A stretch of DNA of 64,000 nt, taken from contig NZ_WVRE01000002.1 of assembly GCF_013111185.1 (NCBI RefSeq), positions 868,001 to 932,000 of the forward strand. Direction: 5' to 3'. Made by a program: the position numbers and the translations under genes. The notes beneath the pieces were generated by a model. That model had not been told where the DNA came from. It saw nothing but the letters and a program-made list of their open reading frames with translations, and did no database searches. Below, one piece after another: positions 7,984 through 14,961 of this stretch. The DNA is from Ruegeria sp. HKCCD7303. Lineage in GTDB: Bacteria > Pseudomonadota > Alphaproteobacteria > Rhodobacterales > Rhodobacteraceae. The number at the start of each line of letters is the position of its first letter. The stretch's first letter is position 1.

Positions 7984-8466
7984 TTAAAGCCGAAATTTCC
8001 AGCTTTGTTCGACAAGATCGACCCCAAAGGAATGCACCGGTTTGCTGTCTGTCAGTTCCCACCCAAAAGCCTTGTACAGCGCACATGCCGCCCTGTGGCT
8101 TTCATGGGTCCACAGAACCATTTCCTGATAACCGGCGTCCCTTGCAAAGCCTGTACAGGCTTCCAGTAGCCGTTTCCCAACCCCATGACCGCGAGCCTCG
8201 GGGACAAGCAGAAACAAGCGCAGTTTTGCGGTGTGTTGATCGACACCTACACAAAAAATGCTGCCCAGCCGTCGCCCGCCCTGCTCTGCAATCCACCCCT
8301 TTTCGCGGGTGGGATCGTGGGATGCGATGAACTCGTCAAGGATACGTGCAACCAAAGGCGCGAAACTGTCGTCAAACCCTTCATCACGCGCATAGAGCGT
8401 ACCGTGCTGTTCGACCAGCCAGGCAGCATCATCCGGTTGAAAGGTTCTGAGTATGACATCATCCAT
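7984..8466 (-). CDS. GNAT family N-acetyltransferase
   Basis: Encodes 160 aa. A single GNAT domain: strand/helix start VILRTFQPDD, acceptor-side region LRLFLLVPEARG, acetyl-CoA pyrophosphate-binding loop RGHGVGKRLLEAC (the Q/R-x-x-G-x-G/A motif), and the C-terminal ALYKAFGWEL. It resembles the acetyltransferase half of MarR-GNAT fusion proteins but has no HTH domain. The acceptor cannot be predicted. The gene lies between tRNA-His and a small conserved gene on the other strand. Confidence 0.85.
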   Translation of the reverse strand: MDDVILRTFQPDDAAWLVEQHGTLYARDEGFDDSFAPLVARILDEFIASHDPTREKGWIAEQGGRRLGSIFCVGVDQHTAKLRLFLLVPEARGHGVGKRLLEACTGFARDAGYQEMVLWTHESHRAACALYKAFGWELTDSKPVHSFGVDLVEQSWKFRL

Positions 8467-8543
8467 GATTTATCTGACCGCAAAGGTGACTTGATTCTCA
8501 ACCCTGCGCGCGCTAGCAGGAATGCTCAGTCTCGGAGGCACAG

Positions 8544-8732
8544 ATGGGCATCAATACCGAACGCGACATTCAGGCGAATCTGCAAATCGGCCCAACCGAT
8601 CAGGGTATGGTACGCTTGTTCATCGAAGCAGACGGTGTGGAAATTCCGATGGATTTCGACCCGGAAGAAGCCGAAGAAATTGCCGATGAAATCCGCGCGG
8701 CTGTCCAAGCCGCTCTGGCCGTCAAAGGCTGA
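8544..8732 (+). CDS. Small conserved acidic protein (DUF6324-like)
   Basis: Encodes 62 aa with a 7-nt gap between AGGCAC and the ATG. The sequence is acidic: a predicted beta region (GMVRLFIEADGVEIPMDFD) followed by one amphipathic helix (PEEAEEIADEIRAAVQAALA). It matches my memory of a short Rhodobacterales-restricted family, DUF6324, of unknown function. Its stop is 2 nt from the end of the convergent mmcB gene. No function is proposed. Confidence 0.7.
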   Translation: MGINTERDIQANLQIGPTDQGMVRLFIEADGVEIPMDFDPEEAEEIADEIRAAVQAALAVKG

Positions 8733-8734
8733 CG

Positions 8735-9166
8735 CTAAAGCCGCGGATCGCGCAACGCGTGCAGACGACGTGCCGCATCTGTTGCAAACTTCTGGATCAT
8801 CTTCTTCCGCCGTGCAGGGGCCAATTTGTCTTCGGGCGACATGCGCACAATTTCTGCGTCATATGCGTCGGCGATGATCAAACCGGTTTCCGCGGGCAAA
8901 AGATCGACCGGAAAATCAGTGTCGACAGCCCAGAAAAACCGATCACACCACTCCAAATAGCCCTGCCATTTCGAATCTGACTGATAATCGGCCCGGCTGG
9001 ATTTGCATTCGATCACCCAAAGCTCACCCTTGGGGCCTAACCCCATCACATCGACGCGCAAACCGCGTGCCGGGACAAATTCCTCAACAGATACAAAACC
9101 ATGCGTCGCAAGGTGTCGCGCGACACCCCGCGCCAGTTTTTGTCCAGGCTGCAAATCCAAAACCAT
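8735..9166 (-). CDS. mmcB: MmcB family DNA repair protein
   Basis: Encodes 143 aa. MmcB proteins of alphaproteobacteria contribute to survival of DNA damage such as mitomycin C crosslinks and have a restriction-endonuclease-like fold. The visible core fits PD-(D/E)xK: a conserved strand RVDVMGLGPKGELWVIECKSS with Asp and the E-x-K pair, then DYQSDSKWQGYLEWCDRFFWAV. Length matches the family. Convergent with the preceding small gene; no SOS (LexA) box was recognised in the roughly 110 nt before the start. Confidence 0.85.
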   Translation of the reverse strand: MVLDLQPGQKLARGVARHLATHGFVSVEEFVPARGLRVDVMGLGPKGELWVIECKSSRADYQSDSKWQGYLEWCDRFFWAVDTDFPVDLLPAETGLIIADAYDAEIVRMSPEDKLAPARRKKMIQKFATDAARRLHALRDPRL

Positions 9167-9215
9167 TTCTCAAATGTGAACAATTAGTGAACAAAAGTAA
9201 AGCACCCCTTCAGAC

Positions 9216-9264
9216 TTGACATGATACCTTTTGGTACTGCATTAATATGATACCAAATGGTATC
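9216..9264 (+). promoter_or_regulatory. arsR promoter with two GATACC-N4-GGTA operators
   Basis: A perfect -35 hexamer TTGACA (9216-9221) is followed by two dyads: GATACC-TTTT-GGTACT (9223-9238) and GATACC-AAAT-GGTATC (9249-9264, perfect). Their centres are 26 bp apart. They span the expected -10 region and end 16 nt before the ATG of the ArsR regulator, as expected for autorepression. A good -10 is not obvious; ATTAAT at 9241-9246 is the nearest. Confidence 0.7.
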
Positions 9265-9280
9265 TCATTTGAGGGTGCTT

Positions 9281-9601
9281 ATGGAAAACCAAACTCAAAA
9301 CGCGTTTCGTGCGCTGGCTGATCCAACTCGCAGGGACATCGTGCAACTGCTTGCAGTTCAGGACATGACAATCGGGCAATTGACCGACCGGTTCGACATG
9401 ACCCGAGCTGCGGTCAAGAAACACCTGACTGTTCTTTCTGACGGTGGCTTGATCTCGGTCGAAGTGCGCGGTCGGGAACGCATTAATCGACTTGAACCAC
9501 TGGGGATGGCCCCTGTTCTGGATTGGCTCAGCTATTTTGACCAGTTCTGGGACGACCGCCTCAACTCTCTCAAGGAAGCTGTTGAAAGGAAATCAAAATG
9601 A
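9281..9601 (+). CDS. ArsR family transcriptional regulator
   Basis: Encodes 106 aa from the ATG at 9281. The frame extends to 9257, but that start would lie inside the second operator. A winged-helix DNA-binding domain fills most of the protein: FRALADPTRRDIVQLL, recognition region MTRAAVKKHLTVLSDGGLISVE and the wing RGRERINRL. The metal-binding cysteine motifs of SmtB/ArsR sensors are absent. This is the non-metal ArsR type that partners SRPBCC/AHSA1 proteins, and the next gene is one, overlapping by ATGA. It probably represses its own operon through the two operators upstream. Confidence 0.92.
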   Translation: MENQTQNAFRALADPTRRDIVQLLAVQDMTIGQLTDRFDMTRAAVKKHLTVLSDGGLISVEVRGRERINRLEPLGMAPVLDWLSYFDQFWDDRLNSLKEAVERKSK

Positions 9602-10023
9602 CCGATTCTGTATTGAAGAAATCAATATTCCTCAGGGCCGAACCGGAAACCGTATGGGCTTATCTTACGGACCCTGACCATTTGGCAGAATGGTTTCACA
9701 AACCGGAACGGCCGTTGGTCGAAGGTCAAAAGCTTGAGATGTTTGGCACCACAAGTGGAGACTTGCTGATCTGGGGCGAAGTTCGCGTCGCTAAACCTCC
9801 CAAGTATCTTGAATACACGTTCACAGTGAAACCCATGGGCGATGCTGTAAGCACCGTGAAATGGACCTTGGAGCCTGTGGCAGGTGGAACGCGTCTTGAT
9901 CTGCGGCACGAAGGCTTGCCGCAGGGTACTGATGCCTTCGGACTGATCCTGGCCTTGGACAAAGGGTGGGACGAACACTTTGGCAAGATGCGCGTGGCTT
10001 TGCACGAAACTGTTGATGCCTGA
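9598..10023 (+). CDS. SRPBCC (AHSA1-like) domain protein
   Basis: Encodes 141 aa, translationally coupled to the ArsR regulator by an ATGA overlap. The single START-like SRPBCC domain has the usual opening SIFLRAEPETVWAYLTDPDHLAEWF, a beta-rich middle (YTFTVKPMGD, VKWTLEP) and the final long helix DKGWDEHFGKMRVAL. These proteins have a hydrophobic cavity; partners of ArsR regulators are often ligand-binding or stress proteins of unknown ligand. A hairpin terminator candidate follows 10 nt after the stop. Confidence 0.88.
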   Translation: MTDSVLKKSIFLRAEPETVWAYLTDPDHLAEWFHKPERPLVEGQKLEMFGTTSGDLLIWGEVRVAKPPKYLEYTFTVKPMGDAVSTVKWTLEPVAGGTRLDLRHEGLPQGTDAFGLILALDKGWDEHFGKMRVALHETVDA

Positions 10024-10033
10024 CCCCTTGTGC

Positions 10034-10072
10034 GAACCCGCCAGACACCCTAGTTAAACGCGTGGCGGGTTC
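10034..10072 (+). terminator. Hairpin after the arsR-SRPBCC operon
   Basis: Perfect 10-bp inverted repeat GAACCCGCCA/TGGCGGGTTC with a 19-nt loop, 10 nt after the SRPBCC stop. It is followed by TGCCCTTCTT, a weak T-tract. Confidence 0.45.
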
Positions 10073-10113
10073 TGCCCTTCTTGTGACAGGTAGCATTCTG
10101 GTGGCCTTAAGCA

Positions 10114-10190
10114 ATTCCGAGGGGGCTGGCTCTGTTCAGGTCCTGGCCTGATTACCTGGCGCCCACCTGTACATACAGGTCCTCGGGAAT
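10114..10190. other. Intergenic three-way-junction-like structured element
   Basis: ATTCCGAGG (10114-10122) pairs with CCTCGGGAAT (10181-10190) with one bulged G. It encloses CAGGT/ACCTG (10137-10141 with 10154-10158) and ACCTGT-ACAT-ACAGGT (10165-10180), the latter abutting the outer stem. The 8-mer CAGGTCCT occurs twice (10137 and 10176). This fills the gap between two convergent genes (10024-10237). It is not recognised as SRP RNA, 6S, tmRNA or a riboswitch I know, and the strand cannot be assigned. Confidence 0.35.
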
Positions 10191-10237
10191 CACACCGCAC
10201 GGTTGACTGGTGGTCCCGCCGCAATTTCCCCTGAATT

Positions 10238-10543
10238 TCAGCGCTCTGCGCGGGCTTCCTGCTTGGCAAGTGCAGGCTTGAAGCTATGCACGACAGGCGA
10301 TCCACGCCGTGGACCACCGGGCTTTTCGGCCATGCTCATGATCTTGTAGGCGAATTGTACCCCGGCAAAGACGATACCGTTCATGAACCAGATCATGATC
10401 AGCGCGATCAGACCGATTTCCGAGCCCGTGATCAGGTTGCGCAAGTTCGCCACGTTCAACGCCAATAGAACCCCGACAAACACTGCCGATATAACAAAAC
10501 CCCAAGCGACTTGAGTGATATACAGACGGATCAGTTTCGGCAT
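10238..10543 (-). CDS. Small inner-membrane protein of unknown function
   Basis: Encodes 101 aa. Two clear transmembrane segments, about residues 12-34 (AWGFVISAVFVGVLLALNV) and 43-65 (IGLIALIMIWFMNGIVFAGV), are followed by a basic cytoplasmic-type tail (KPGGPRRGSPVV...KQEARAER). I do not recognise a named family. It follows nusB on the same strand by about 60 nt and could be the last gene of the rib-nusB unit. Confidence 0.75.
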   Translation of the reverse strand: MPKLIRLYITQVAWGFVISAVFVGVLLALNVANLRNLITGSEIGLIALIMIWFMNGIVFAGVQFAYKIMSMAEKPGGPRRGSPVVHSFKPALAKQEARAER

Positions 10544-10598
10544 CGCATCTCTCCTCGCGCTGATATCAGAAGTCTAGCGCTTGGAGGGCGACGGTAAA

Positions 10599-10612
10599 GG
10601 CGTCAGAACGCC
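10599..10612 (-). terminator. Weak terminator at the nusB stop
   Basis: On the minus strand GGCGT-TCTG-ACGCC covers the nusB TGA and is followed by TTTA. The 5-bp stem is short; it may be only a partial terminator before the small membrane-protein gene. Confidence 0.3.
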
Positions 10613-11085
10613 TCGGGCTGAGCCTCGCGTGCCATGTGGTCCAACACGGCGTTGACGAATTTGGGCTCTTTGCCTTCGGGGAAGAAAGCGCGCGCAACGT
10701 CAACGAACTCGGTGATGACCACTTTGGGTGGCGTGTCGCTTTGGGTCAGCTCTGCCCCAGCCGCGCGGAACAGCGCCCGCAGGGTCGGATCGATGCGCGA
10801 GATCGGCCATTTTGCGACCAGAGCGCGGTCGGTCATCTGATCGATCGGCGCCTGATAGTTCACCGCGTTGTCGACCAGCGATCGGAACACGCTGATATCG
10901 CCATCCAGCATTTCTTCGCCCTCATAGACGGCGCCAAAACGGTGATCCAGAAACTCGTTAACAACCTGTTCAGTTGTCTGACCCGACTGCTCCATCTGGA
11001 ACAGCGCCTGCACAGCATAAAGCCGGGCGGCGGATTTCATCAGGCGTTTCTGGTTGGCCGGTTTCGGCGCGTCTGTCTGGGTCAT
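10603..11085 (-). CDS. nusB: Transcription antitermination factor NusB
   Basis: Encodes 160 aa from the ATG at 11085, which overlaps the ribH stop as ATGA. NusB with NusE/S10 binds boxA RNA and supports rRNA antitermination. The all-helical NusB fold is visible: ARLYAVQALFQMEQSG near the N-terminus, then DRALVAKWPISRIDPTLRALFRAA, and the conserved C-terminal VVITEFVDVARAFFPEGKEPKFVNAVLDHMA. The ribH-nusB arrangement is widespread in bacteria. The frame continues upstream into ribH, but that extension is not NusB-like. Confidence 0.95.
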   Translation of the reverse strand: MTQTDAPKPANQKRLMKSAARLYAVQALFQMEQSGQTTEQVVNEFLDHRFGAVYEGEEMLDGDISVFRSLVDNAVNYQAPIDQMTDRALVAKWPISRIDPTLRALFRAAGAELTQSDTPPKVVITEFVDVARAFFPEGKEPKFVNAVLDHMAREAQPEAF

Positions 11086-11633
11086 GCTGTCGTGGGTCCG
11101 TTGTTGTCGCCCGCCACAAGGATGGACTCGGACGGCGGCTTGAAGCCAACGCCCTTTTTGGAAGAGCCCCACTTACGGCTGAGTGCGATCAGATGCAAGG
11201 CCGCAGCGGCCGCCCCGCCACCTTTATTCATCTTTTCGGGGTTAGCCCGGACTTCGGCCTGTTCATCATTCTCGACCGTCAGAATACCGTTGCCGATACA
11301 CAGGCCCTGCAGACCCATCAGCTGGATGGCGCGGCTCGAGTCGTTGCAGACGGTCTCATAATGCGTGGTCTCACCACGAATGACGCAGCCCAGGGCGACA
11401 TAGCCGTCGAAATTGCACTGACGGTCGGCCATGGCGATGGCGGTGGGGATCTCCAGCGCGCCCGGAACTTCAACAACCTCGCAGGTGCCGCCTGCGGCAT
11501 CGATCTCGGCCTTGGCACCGGCGATCAGATTGTCGGCAATCGCGCGATAGAACGGGGCCGCCACGATCAACAGCTTCACCGGCTTGTCGAAACTGGGCGT
11601 CGGCAGGATGCCATGCTTGTCTTGTTCAGCCAT
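11082..11633 (-). CDS. ribH: 6,7-dimethyl-8-ribityllumazine synthase
   Basis: Encodes 183 aa. Condenses 5-amino-6-ribitylaminouracil with 3,4-dihydroxy-2-butanone 4-phosphate to form lumazine, the penultimate step to riboflavin. Conserved elements: LLIVAAPFYRAIADNLIAGA, VPGALEIPTAI, ALGCVIRGETTHYETVCND (catalytic His in the GETTHYE region) and GNGILTVENDEQA. The C-terminus is longer than in E. coli RibH by about 25 residues (ALSRKWGSSKKGVGFKPPSE...). It starts 2 nt after the ribBA stop and overlaps nusB, so it is in the same transcript. Confidence 0.96.
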   Translation of the reverse strand: MAEQDKHGILPTPSFDKPVKLLIVAAPFYRAIADNLIAGAKAEIDAAGGTCEVVEVPGALEIPTAIAMADRQCNFDGYVALGCVIRGETTHYETVCNDSSRAIQLMGLQGLCIGNGILTVENDEQAEVRANPEKMNKGGGAAAAALHLIALSRKWGSSKKGVGFKPPSESILVAGDNNGPTTA

Positions 11634-11635
11634 GA

Positions 11636-12757
11636 TCAGTCTTCCTTCAAAATCGAGCGGGTGCCCACGATGGACAAACCAAAGGCGTCGAGCCCCAGAT
11701 ACACGGTTTCAGGCGAGTCGGTCAGCAGCACCAGGTCCTGAATACCCATTTTGGACAGGATCTGCGCGCCCAGCCCGGTCTGCTTGATGGTTCGCGGGCC
11801 ATCATCGTCAATTGCGTAAAGTGAGTTGCGTGGTTGCCGGAACAGGCAGACGACACCGCGCCCCTCTTCGGCGATCTTTTCCATCGCACGCGGCAATTCG
11901 CGCGAAGATTTCGGCCCGAGACCCAGGATATCCGGCGCTTCGTGCAGCGCGTGCGTGCGGGTCAAAACCGGCTCAGGCGTCGAGATGTCGCCCTTTATCA
12001 TGACCACGTGTTCGATGCCGTGGGTCTGATCGGTGAATATCCGCATTTCCCAATCGCCGCCATATTCTGACGTGACGGTCTGACGCGAAGTTTCCACCAC
12101 CAGATTGTCATTGCGCGAGCGATAGCTGATCAGATCACTGATCGTGCCGATTTTCATGTCGTGCTCTTGAGCGAATTCAACCAGATCAGGCAGACGCGCC
12201 ATGGTGCCGTCGGGCTTCATGATCTCGCAGATCACCCCGGACGGGTTCAACCCTGCCAGACGCGAGATATCAACGGCAGCCTCTGTATGGCCCGCACGCA
12301 CCAGCACCCCACCCCGCTTGGCCCGCAATGGGAAGATATGGCCAGGCGTCGCGATGTGCGCCATTGTGTTCTGCTCATTGATCGCGGTAGCCACGGTCAG
12401 CGCACGATCAGCAGCGGAAATTCCGGTACTGACACCTTCGCGCGCTTCAATCGATACGGTGAAGGCCGTCTCGTGCCGGGACGAGTTGTTGACGGCCATC
12501 ATCGGCAGCCCCAGCGCATCCACGCGTTCCGCTGTCATCGGTAGACAGATCAGGCCGCGCCCATGGGTCGCCATGAAGTTGATTGCCTCGGCATCGGCGA
12601 ATTCAGCGGCAATGACCAGATCACCTTCGTTCTCACGATCTTCGTGGTCGACGAGGATATACATCCGGCCTGCGCGCGCTTCTTCGATGATGTCTTCGAT
12701 CGGGCTGATCGCATCGCGCAGCTGGGCCTCAACCGGACCGGGGGTTTCAAAGCTCAT
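11636..12757 (-). CDS. ribB: RibBA-type 3,4-dihydroxy-2-butanone-4-phosphate synthase with degenerate GTP cyclohydrolase II domain
   Basis: Encodes 373 aa from the ATG at 12757 (AAGG upstream). The N-terminal DHBP synthase domain (about residues 15-215) makes the four-carbon precursor from ribulose 5-phosphate. It has the acidic loop VDHEDRENEGDL, THGRGLICLP, HETAFTVSI and RAGHTEAAVDI. The C-terminal half (about 220-373) has the GTP cyclohydrolase II fold, but the zinc-binding Cys cluster of active RibA is missing: the matching stretch reads TRTHALHEAPDILG. GTP cyclohydrolase activity is therefore unlikely and a separate ribA is expected elsewhere. It lies between ribE (99-nt gap) and ribH (2-nt gap). 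Confidence 0.93.
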   Translation of the reverse strand: MSFETPGPVEAQLRDAISPIEDIIEEARAGRMYILVDHEDRENEGDLVIAAEFADAEAINFMATHGRGLICLPMTAERVDALGLPMMAVNNSSRHETAFTVSIEAREGVSTGISAADRALTVATAINEQNTMAHIATPGHIFPLRAKRGGVLVRAGHTEAAVDISRLAGLNPSGVICEIMKPDGTMARLPDLVEFAQEHDMKIGTISDLISYRSRNDNLVVETSRQTVTSEYGGDWEMRIFTDQTHGIEHVVMIKGDISTPEPVLTRTHALHEAPDILGLGPKSSRELPRAMEKIAEEGRGVVCLFRQPRNSLYAIDDDGPRTIKQTGLGAQILSKMGIQDLVLLTDSPETVYLGLDAFGLSIVGTRSILKED

Positions 12758-12856
12758 GGGGCAGCCTTTCAGATGGCATGTTTGCACGGCGGAATAGACC
12801 ACTCAGGCCCCAAAGGCCAGCCTGCAAACGGCGCAGATCGGGCGCGACGCGACGTA

Positions 12857-13444
12857 TCAGGACATCTCGGCCAAACGCGCGACGTAACGGGCCAGCGTAT
12901 CGATCTCAAGGTTGACACGATCGCCAACACGAACGTCGCCCCAGGTGGTCACCTCTTTGGTGTGCGGAATGAAGTTGATACCAAAATCGCAGTCTTTCAC
13001 ATCGTTGACCGTCAGAGAGGTTCCGTTCAGTGCCACTGACCCCTTTGGGGCGATAAACCGCGCCAAGTCTTTGGGCGCGCGCAGAGTCACACGGGTGCTG
13101 TCGCCTTCGTCTTCGACGGCAACCACCTCGGCCACGCCATCCACGTGACCGGATACGATATGGCCACCCAATTCGTCGCCAACCTTTAGCGCACGTTCAA
13201 GATTGACGCGTTTGCCAACAGTCCACGTATCCAGGTTGGTTTTCGACACGGTTTCAGCGCTGATCTGAACATCATACCAATCATCCCCCAGTGCGATCAC
13301 TGTCAGGCAAACGCCATCACTGGCAATTGAAGCCCCGATATCAATACCGGACGTATCATAGGCTGTTTTGATACGGGCGCGCAGGTCTCCCTTCTGCTCC
13401 AGTTCGGTGACGGTGCCCATGTCGGTAACGATCCCTGTAAACAT
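12857..13444 (-). CDS. ribE: Riboflavin synthase, alpha chain
   Basis: Encodes 195 aa. Dismutates two lumazines into riboflavin plus the ribitylaminouracil precursor. The internal duplication typical of the enzyme is visible. The first barrel starts MFTGIVTDMGTV with the catalytic N-terminal MFTG and SIASDGVCLTV; the second begins about residue 98 with GGHIVSGHVDGVAEV and NGTSLTVNDV. It is the first gene of the ribE-ribBA-ribH-nusB group as seen here. ribD, normally its upstream partner, is separated from it by about 4.6 kb of capsule genes on the other strand. No FMN riboswitch was recognised in the 138 nt before the start. Confidence 0.95.
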   Translation of the reverse strand: MFTGIVTDMGTVTELEQKGDLRARIKTAYDTSGIDIGASIASDGVCLTVIALGDDWYDVQISAETVSKTNLDTWTVGKRVNLERALKVGDELGGHIVSGHVDGVAEVVAVEDEGDSTRVTLRAPKDLARFIAPKGSVALNGTSLTVNDVKDCDFGINFIPHTKEVTTWGDVRVGDRVNLEIDTLARYVARLAEMS

Positions 13445-13582
13445 TCCGTTAACCCTCAGTCTCTACGCTGTCCTAGTCTCACCGCCGAGGTAAGCCTATC
13501 AGACCGCGCGAGCAAGCCCTGCCTTGCCGCGCCTTGCCCAAACGGGCATAGTTTCGACAATAAAGCCAAACGAGCAGTCCAA

Positions 13583-14908
13583 ATGCAGCATACGCCCTTA
13601 GATCCAAAAGATCGCGTATTCCTATTTCTTCAGGGACCACATGGGCCGTTTTTTTCCGCATTGGGAAAAATGCTGCGTTCCACTGGGGCTCAGGTCTGGC
13701 GCGTCGGGTTCAACGCTGGTGACCAAGCGTTCTGGGCCGATAAGGCAAGCTATGTTCCATTCCTCGACGCAGCCGAGACCTGGCCTGAAACGCTTGCCGG
13801 GATCATCACGGAAAAGGGCATCACGGATATAGTCCTCTATGGGGATACACGGCCAGTACACGCGCATGCAGTTCAAGTTGCCAGGGCGCACGGGGCAATC
13901 GTTCATGTGTTTGAGGAAGGCTATCTGCGTCCTTGGTGGGTGACGTATGAGCGGAACGGGTCAAACGGGAACTCGCACCTCATGTCACTGGGCACAAATC
14001 AGATGCGGCTAGCATTGGAAGACGCGGACAGCAAAACGCCCCCGCCACCATCACACTGGGGGGACATGCGGCAGCACATTTTCTATGGCGCCCTTTACCA
14101 CTGGTTCGTCATGTTCATGAACGGGCGATATCGCAACTTCCGGCGACATCGGGAACTGCCTGTGTCAACTGAGTTCAGGCTTTACTTCAAGCGACTGATT
14201 TTGATGCCTTTTCACAGACTTCGCCGCAGTATTGCGACAGCCCGTGTCAGATGGCGTGGTTATCCGTACCACCTGGTCCTGCTGCAATTGGGACATGACA
14301 GCTCGGTCCGGGCACATTCCAACTATTCTGGCATGTGCGAATTTCTGGATCAGGTGATCGAGGGCTTTGCGCAGGGCGCGCCTGCACATCACAGGCTGGT
14401 CATCAAGGAGCATCCTTTGGAAAACCACCGCGAACCATTGCGCCGCCACGCGATGGCATGCGCCAGAAAGCACGGTATCCAAGAAAGGGTTCACTATGTC
14501 CCCGGCGGAAAACTCGCCAAACTTCTGGATGACGCGAATTCAGCCGTGACCGTGAACTCAACAGCCGGGCAGCAGGTTCTTTGGCGTGGTATTCCACTGC
14601 GGATTTTCGGACGGTCCGTTTACGACAAACCCGAATTCGTGTCTCAGCAGCCTATTGCTGCCTTTTTTGCAGCGCCTGAACATCCCGATAGCGAGGCATA
14701 TCGGTGTTATCGACAGTTCCTTCTGGAAACCAGTCAGGTGCCAGGCGGTTTCTATTCCCGTCGTGGTCGACGGCAGGTTCTGCGGCGTGCTGTAGACATG
14801 ATGCTGAGTGCGAATGATCCATATCAGGCGATCCTCAACAAGAACGCGGCGCGGACGCCACAGTTGAAAATCGTTGAAGGACAAGGGCGTGCTGTGACTG
14901 GAAGTTGA
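13583..14908 (+). CDS. kpsS: Capsular polysaccharide biosynthesis protein, KpsS-like (beta-Kdo transferase)
   Basis: Encodes 441 aa, somewhat longer than E. coli KpsS (about 390). KpsS-type enzymes add the first Kdo to phosphatidylglycerol and with KpsC build the poly-Kdo linker that anchors group 2 capsules. Family features: VFLFLQGPHGPFFSALGKML at the start, the TDIVLYGDTRPVHA segment, the VFEEGYLRPWWVTYE motif, KEHPLE, and the C-terminal VNSTAGQQVLWRGIPLRIFGRSVYD. It starts the plus-strand block with an OPX lipoprotein and a KpsC homologue, inserted between minus-strand ribE and ribD. No kpsM/T or kpsE is in the window, so the export genes must lie elsewhere. Confidence 0.85.
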   Translation: MQHTPLDPKDRVFLFLQGPHGPFFSALGKMLRSTGAQVWRVGFNAGDQAFWADKASYVPFLDAAETWPETLAGIITEKGITDIVLYGDTRPVHAHAVQVARAHGAIVHVFEEGYLRPWWVTYERNGSNGNSHLMSLGTNQMRLALEDADSKTPPPPSHWGDMRQHIFYGALYHWFVMFMNGRYRNFRRHRELPVSTEFRLYFKRLILMPFHRLRRSIATARVRWRGYPYHLVLLQLGHDSSVRAHSNYSGMCEFLDQVIEGFAQGAPAHHRLVIKEHPLENHREPLRRHAMACARKHGIQERVHYVPGGKLAKLLDDANSAVTVNSTAGQQVLWRGIPLRIFGRSVYDKPEFVSQQPIAAFFAAPEHPDSEAYRCYRQFLLETSQVPGGFYSRRGRRQVLRRAVDMMLSANDPYQAILNKNAARTPQLKIVEGQGRAVTGS

Positions 14909-14961
14909 GCGTCTGACCGGATAGGCTGCGCACAAGTACAAAAAGACTGAGGACACCGGCA

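Noticed and set aside
10084-10237. SRP RNA, 6S RNA or tmRNA
   Set aside because: The SRP GGAAG tetraloop region, 6S bubble and tmRNA ends are absent; listed only as an unassigned structure.
13445-13582. Possible FMN riboswitch upstream of ribE
   Set aside because: Searched for RFN-element conserved segments on the minus strand; none found.
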